A stretch of DNA of 15,331 nt from JAQTTT01 sp964565435 (GTDB lineage Archaea > Nanobdellota > Nanobdellia > Tiddalikarchaeales > Tiddalikarchaeaceae), in the NCBI GenBank assembly GCA_964565435.1, contig CAZMEY010000012.1:1-15331 (forward strand), in the 5' to 3' direction. Below, piece by piece: positions 12,556 to 15,331 of the stretch (position 1 is the first letter of the stretch; each line of letters opens with the position of its first letter). A program made the translations under genes and the position numbers. Under the pieces are notes generated by a model, which worked only from the letters and a program-made list of their open reading frames with translations, made no database searches and was not told the origin of the DNA.

Positions 12556-14043
12556 ATGAATATATTACTAGTTTATCCAAAATATCCAGACACTTTTTGG
12601 AGTTTTAGTAAAGTATTAAGTTTTGTTTCAAAGAAAGCATCATACCCTCCTTTGGGCTTGCTTACTGTGGCATCACTGCTTCCAACAAATTGGAATAAAA
12701 AACTTGTTGACTGCAATATAAATAAATTGAAAAATTCTGACATTGAATGGGCTGATATGGTTTTAATCAGCGCAATGCTTGTGCAGAAAGATGACGCTAA
12801 AAAAATAATTAAAAATGTTAAAAATAAAGGAAAAATGATTATTGCGGGAGGACCAGCCTTCACATCATCATACCAGGAATTCTCTGATGTTGACCATTTT
12901 ATTTTAAATGAAGGAGAAATTACCCTCCCTTTATTTTTGAAAGATTTGAAAAAAGGCAATCCCAAAAAAATATACACTTCAAGCATTCGACCTGACATAA
13001 CAAAAACTCCTCTTCCTATGTGGGAGTTGATAAACATAAAAGATTATGCATGCATACAAGTTCAATATTCAAGAGGATGCCCTTTCAATTGTGAATTTTG
13101 TGACATAATAATAATGAATGGCAGAATTCCCCGAACCAAAACTTCTTCTCAAATGATGAACGAATTTGACGCATTGCATTCTATTGGCTGGAAGGGGGGA
13201 GTTTTCATAGTTGATGATAACTTTATAGGCAACAAAACAAATGTAAAAAAAATGCTCAAATCTTTGATTATTTGGCAAAAAAAACATGAATATCCTTTCA
13301 AATTTTTAACTGAAGCAAGCATTAATTTATCAGATGATGAAGAATTAATGAGCCTTATGAGCAAGGCAAATTTTGAAAAAGTCTTCTTAGGCATTGAAAC
13401 TCCATCAGTTGAAAGCCTTAAAGAATGCAGCAAATACCAAAATGTAAATAAAGATTTGTTAAATTCTGTTAAAAAAATCCAGCAGCACGGAATGCAGGTT
13501 ATGGCAGGATTCATAGTTGGATTTGATAATGACAAAAAATCAATTTTTAAAACTCAGATTGATTTTATCCAAAAATCAGGAATAACAACAGCAATGGTTG
13601 GAATTCTTAATGCTTTGCCAAAAACGCAATTATGGGATAGGCTGAAAAAAGAAGGAAGAATAATTTCAAACTCAACAGGAGAAAACTGCAATGATTCAGT
13701 GAATTTTATTCCAAAAATGGGAAAAAAAGCATTAATTAATGGGTACAAAATGATATTAAAAACAATTTATTCTCCCTCTAATTATTATAAAAGAATTGAA
13801 ATTTTTTTGAAAAATTATATTCCAACAGTGAAAGTGAAATTTTCTTTATCATCAATAAAGCCTTTTTTAAAAAGTGTATGGGAAATAGGGATAATTTCAA
13901 AATCAAGATTCCTTTATTGGAAACTTTTTTTCAAAACAATATTCACAAATGCAAAAAAATTTCCTTTAGCAATTGAAATGGCAATTTATGGGCTTCATTT
14001 TGAATATATAACAAAAAAAATATTAAAAAGCAAGTTAGAGTAA
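12556..14043 (+). CDS. B12-binding-type radical SAM protein with DUF4070-like tail
   Basis: A 495-residue class-B-type radical SAM protein. The N-terminal Rossmann cobalamin-binding-like domain (about 1-140) has N-I-L-L-V-Y-P, Y-P-P-L-G-L-L-T-V-A-S, V-L-I-S-A-M-L-V-Q and I-I-A-G-G-P-A. It lacks the D-x-H-x-x-G cobalamin-histidine motif, as many members of this group do. The radical SAM core has C-P-F-N-C-E-F-C (Cys175, Cys179, Cys182), preceded by Q-Y-S-R-G and followed by F-V-D-D-N-F-I-G. The C-terminal part with G-Y-K-M-I-L-K-T-I-Y-S-P-S-N-Y-Y resembles DUF4070. Family members include methylases and ring-forming enzymes of lipid and secondary metabolism; the substrate here is unknown. The gene looks poorer in G+C and richer in Lys/Phe than elp3 beside it, so transfer is possible. 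Confidence 0.85.
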   Translation: MNILLVYPKYPDTFWSFSKVLSFVSKKASYPPLGLLTVASLLPTNWNKKLVDCNINKLKNSDIEWADMVLISAMLVQKDDAKKIIKNVKNKGKMIIAGGPAFTSSYQEFSDVDHFILNEGEITLPLFLKDLKKGNPKKIYTSSIRPDITKTPLPMWELINIKDYACIQVQYSRGCPFNCEFCDIIIMNGRIPRTKTSSQMMNEFDALHSIGWKGGVFIVDDNFIGNKTNVKKMLKSLIIWQKKHEYPFKFLTEASINLSDDEELMSLMSKANFEKVFLGIETPSVESLKECSKYQNVNKDLLNSVKKIQQHGMQVMAGFIVGFDNDKKSIFKTQIDFIQKSGITTAMVGILNALPKTQLWDRLKKEGRIISNSTGENCNDSVNFIPKMGKKALINGYKMILKTIYSPSNYYKRIEIFLKNYIPTVKVKFSLSSIKPFLKSVWEIGIISKSRFLYWKLFFKTIFTNAKKFPLAIEMAIYGLHFEYITKKILKSKLE

Positions 14044-14084
14044 ATGACTAATTTTTATTTTAAATATGTTATAAAAATTCAAAA

Positions 14085-14093
14085 TTTATATAA
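14085..14093 (+). promoter_or_regulatory. TATA box of the CBS-domain gene
   Basis: TTTATATAA is a canonical archaeal TATA box centred about 29 nt before ATG 14118, so the transcript should begin at or within a few bases of the start codon. Confidence 0.6.
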
Positions 14094-14117
14094 ACTATGT
14101 ATTCATAATATTTAATC

Positions 14118-15212
14118 ATGATAAGCGAAATAATGACTAAAAAAGTCGCATCCATTAATGAGTCCAGCGCAGTGATTGACGCTTTAAGGATAATGGATGA
14201 TAACCATTATAAGGAATTGCCCATACTTGATGCCAAGGGCAGGGTTTTGGGGATAATCACTCATAGCAGCATATTATCCAGGCTGAATTCAAGCCCAAAT
14301 AGCAAGGCTGAAAATTTCATTGAATCAGTGCCTGAACTATTTGAAAAGGATTCAAAAGAGCAGGCAATAAGCTTAATGGTTAATTCAGGCATTACAGGCC
14401 TTCCTGTAGTAAATGAATTTGGCGCATTGAAAGGGTTTGTGAGCGATTATGACTTAATAAGCCATTACAAAAGCAAGCTTAAAGGGATTCCATTAACAGA
14501 CATTAATATTAAAAAAATATCTCCCTTGTCTGAATTATCAACTATTGGCGAAGCAAAAAACCTTATGAGCTTTAATAAAAGGGATAAATTGCCAGTTGTT
14601 GATAAGAATGGAAAAATGATTGGAACAGTTCTTTCAATAGATATTATGAGAAGAATGTATGGAATGATTTCCAATAAAAACAATAAATATGATGTCAATG
14701 GGAAAAAATTTAGCATCCTAAAAAATTCCATCTCTGATATTATTGCCAAAGAAAAAGGAATAAGTGCAGTAGCTGATTTATTTATGGCAGCGGATGAAAT
14801 GCTAAAGAACCATTTGCTTGGATTAATAATTGTCAACTCAGACAATGAGCCCATTGGCGCAATTGACAGGTGCAGCATATTAAAGCTATTAAAAAGCCTA
14901 AGCTCAGGCTCAGAAGCGAGCATTGAGCTTGCAGGGGAGATACCTTCTGGCTTAGGAAGCGAGATTAAAAAAATAATAAAAAACGGGCTTAAAGTGTCCC
15001 CTAAGATTCAGCCAAAAATTGAGGGGATCAAGCTCTTCATCAAGCTAGTCCACAATGACAATAACAACAACAAAGTTGACATGAGGCTTACTATTAAACT
15101 GGAAGCAATGAATGATATAATCATACAAAAGACTGATTATGACATAATCTTAACCTTAATGGATTGCATAGACAAAGCCAACTCAGCGATTAAGTCCAAA
15201 TTCAAAAAATGA
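14118..15212 (+). CDS. Four-CBS-motif protein with C-terminal HPF/S30AE-like domain
   Basis: A 364-residue protein. Four CBS motifs make two Bateman modules at about 1-57, 66-118, 121-182 and 198-262. Each has the pattern L-P-(I/V)-(L/V)-(D/N)-x-x-G-x-x-x-G-x-(I/V) or a weaker form, for example L-P-I-L-D-A-K-G-R-V-L-G-I-I and L-P-V-V-D-K-N-G-K-M-I-G-T-V. CBS pairs usually bind adenine nucleotides such as AMP, ATP or SAM. The last 100 residues are not CBS. By eye they predict strand (268-274), helix (280-296), three strands (303-311, 319-330, 332-338) and a final helix (341-362), the order of ribosome hibernation factor HPF/RaiA. A nucleotide-gated, ribosome-binding role is inferred and unproven. 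Leaderless, monocistronic, just before tRNA-Gln. Confidence 0.85.
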   Translation: MISEIMTKKVASINESSAVIDALRIMDDNHYKELPILDAKGRVLGIITHSSILSRLNSSPNSKAENFIESVPELFEKDSKEQAISLMVNSGITGLPVVNEFGALKGFVSDYDLISHYKSKLKGIPLTDINIKKISPLSELSTIGEAKNLMSFNKRDKLPVVDKNGKMIGTVLSIDIMRRMYGMISNKNNKYDVNGKKFSILKNSISDIIAKEKGISAVADLFMAADEMLKNHLLGLIIVNSDNEPIGAIDRCSILKLLKSLSSGSEASIELAGEIPSGLGSEIKKIIKNGLKVSPKIQPKIEGIKLFIKLVHNDNNNNKVDMRLTIKLEAMNDIIIQKTDYDIILTLMDCIDKANSAIKSKFKK

Positions 15213-15231
15213 AAGATTTTTTAAAATAAAC

Positions 15232-15241
15232 ATTTTTTTTT
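15232..15241 (+). terminator. T-run after the CBS-domain gene
   Basis: Nine or ten Ts in a row lie 20 nt after the CBS-domain stop, with no clear stem before them. A T-run alone can terminate archaeal RNA polymerase. It is 17 nt before the tRNA, so it could equally be part of the tRNA promoter region. Confidence 0.4.
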
Positions 15242-15257
15242 AATTATAGACCTTATC

Positions 15258-15330
15258 AGCCCTGTAGTCTAGTGGTCAAGGACTTCTGGCTTTGAACCAG
15301 ATAACCCAGGTTCGAATCCTGGCAGGGCTA
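15258..15330 (+). tRNA. tRNA-Gln (anticodon UUG)
   Basis: A complete 73-nt cloverleaf without an encoded CCA: the base after the discriminator A is T. Acceptor stem AGCCCTG/CAGGGCT has all seven pairs including A1-U72, which distinguishes archaeal tRNA-Gln from tRNA-Glu. D stem GTCT/GGAC; anticodon stem TCTGG/CCAGA with loop CTTTGAA, giving anticodon TTG; T stem CCAGG/CCTGG with loop TTCGAAT. No intron. It decodes CAA, and CAG by wobble. In this organism it should be charged with Glu by GltX and amidated by GatDE, and its U34 is a candidate substrate for Elp3. Confidence 0.97.
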
Positions 15331-15331
15331 T

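Noticed and set aside
1..15331. CRISPR array, transposase, phage or toxin-antitoxin genes
   Set aside because: No regularly spaced repeats and no coding region resembling these were seen on either strand.

Overview
The window reads as chromosomal DNA of an AT-rich, small-genome archaeon, most likely DPANN-like (Woesearchaeota/Pacearchaeota type), probably from a metagenome or single-cell assembly because it contains a 10-N scaffold gap. The archaeal signature is strong: GatD of the archaeal GatDE amidotransferase, an archaeal-type glutamyl-tRNA synthetase, an archaeal FtsZ, an archaeal ATP-dependent DNA ligase, an archaeal Elp3, and TATA-like elements centred about 26-30 nt before many start codons, which suggests leaderless transcription. 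Shine-Dalgarno-like sequences appear mainly before ftsZ and before internal operon genes. The lineage assignment is an inference from gene content and style.

Layout. 1-877 (minus) is gatD, broken by the gap at 289-298 and by a fold-back inverted repeat that looks like an assembly or amplification artefact; the two gatD pieces lie on either side of it. It is preceded in the same unit by a small CrtO-like membrane acyltransferase homologue (852-1271). Next come gltX (minus) and a deaminase that closely resembles yeast cytosine deaminase Fcy1 (minus). A 270-bp intergenic region then leads into ftsZ (plus), which is followed by two hairpins with T-runs.

5074-6928 (plus) is a compact Psp/Lia-like membrane-stress module: two tandem PspC genes that share a duplicated promoter, a polytopic membrane protein, and a LiaF-like protein whose C-terminal part repeats an N-N-F-G motif. 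After it lie an orphan gene, a convergent nitroreductase, and a divergent DNA ligase whose 35-bp shared intergenic region holds two TATA-like elements. An RDD-sppA operon (minus) runs divergently from elp3 (plus) with only 16 bp between starts. The right end carries a B12-binding-type radical SAM protein with a DUF4070-like tail, a protein with four CBS motifs and a C-terminal domain with HPF/S30AE-like predicted topology, and tRNA-Gln(UUG).

How the genes fit together. GltX (probably charging both tRNA-Glu and tRNA-Gln with Glu), GatD (converting Glu-tRNA-Gln to Gln-tRNA-Gln together with GatE, which is outside the window) and tRNA-Gln(UUG), with the archaeal A1-U72 pair, belong to one pathway. 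Elp3 probably modifies U34 of tRNAs of this kind. The PspC/LiaF module and the RDD-SppA pair are both membrane-quality functions. The most notable finds are the CBS/HPF-like fusion, the Psp/Lia module, the Fcy1-like deaminase and the gatD misassembly.
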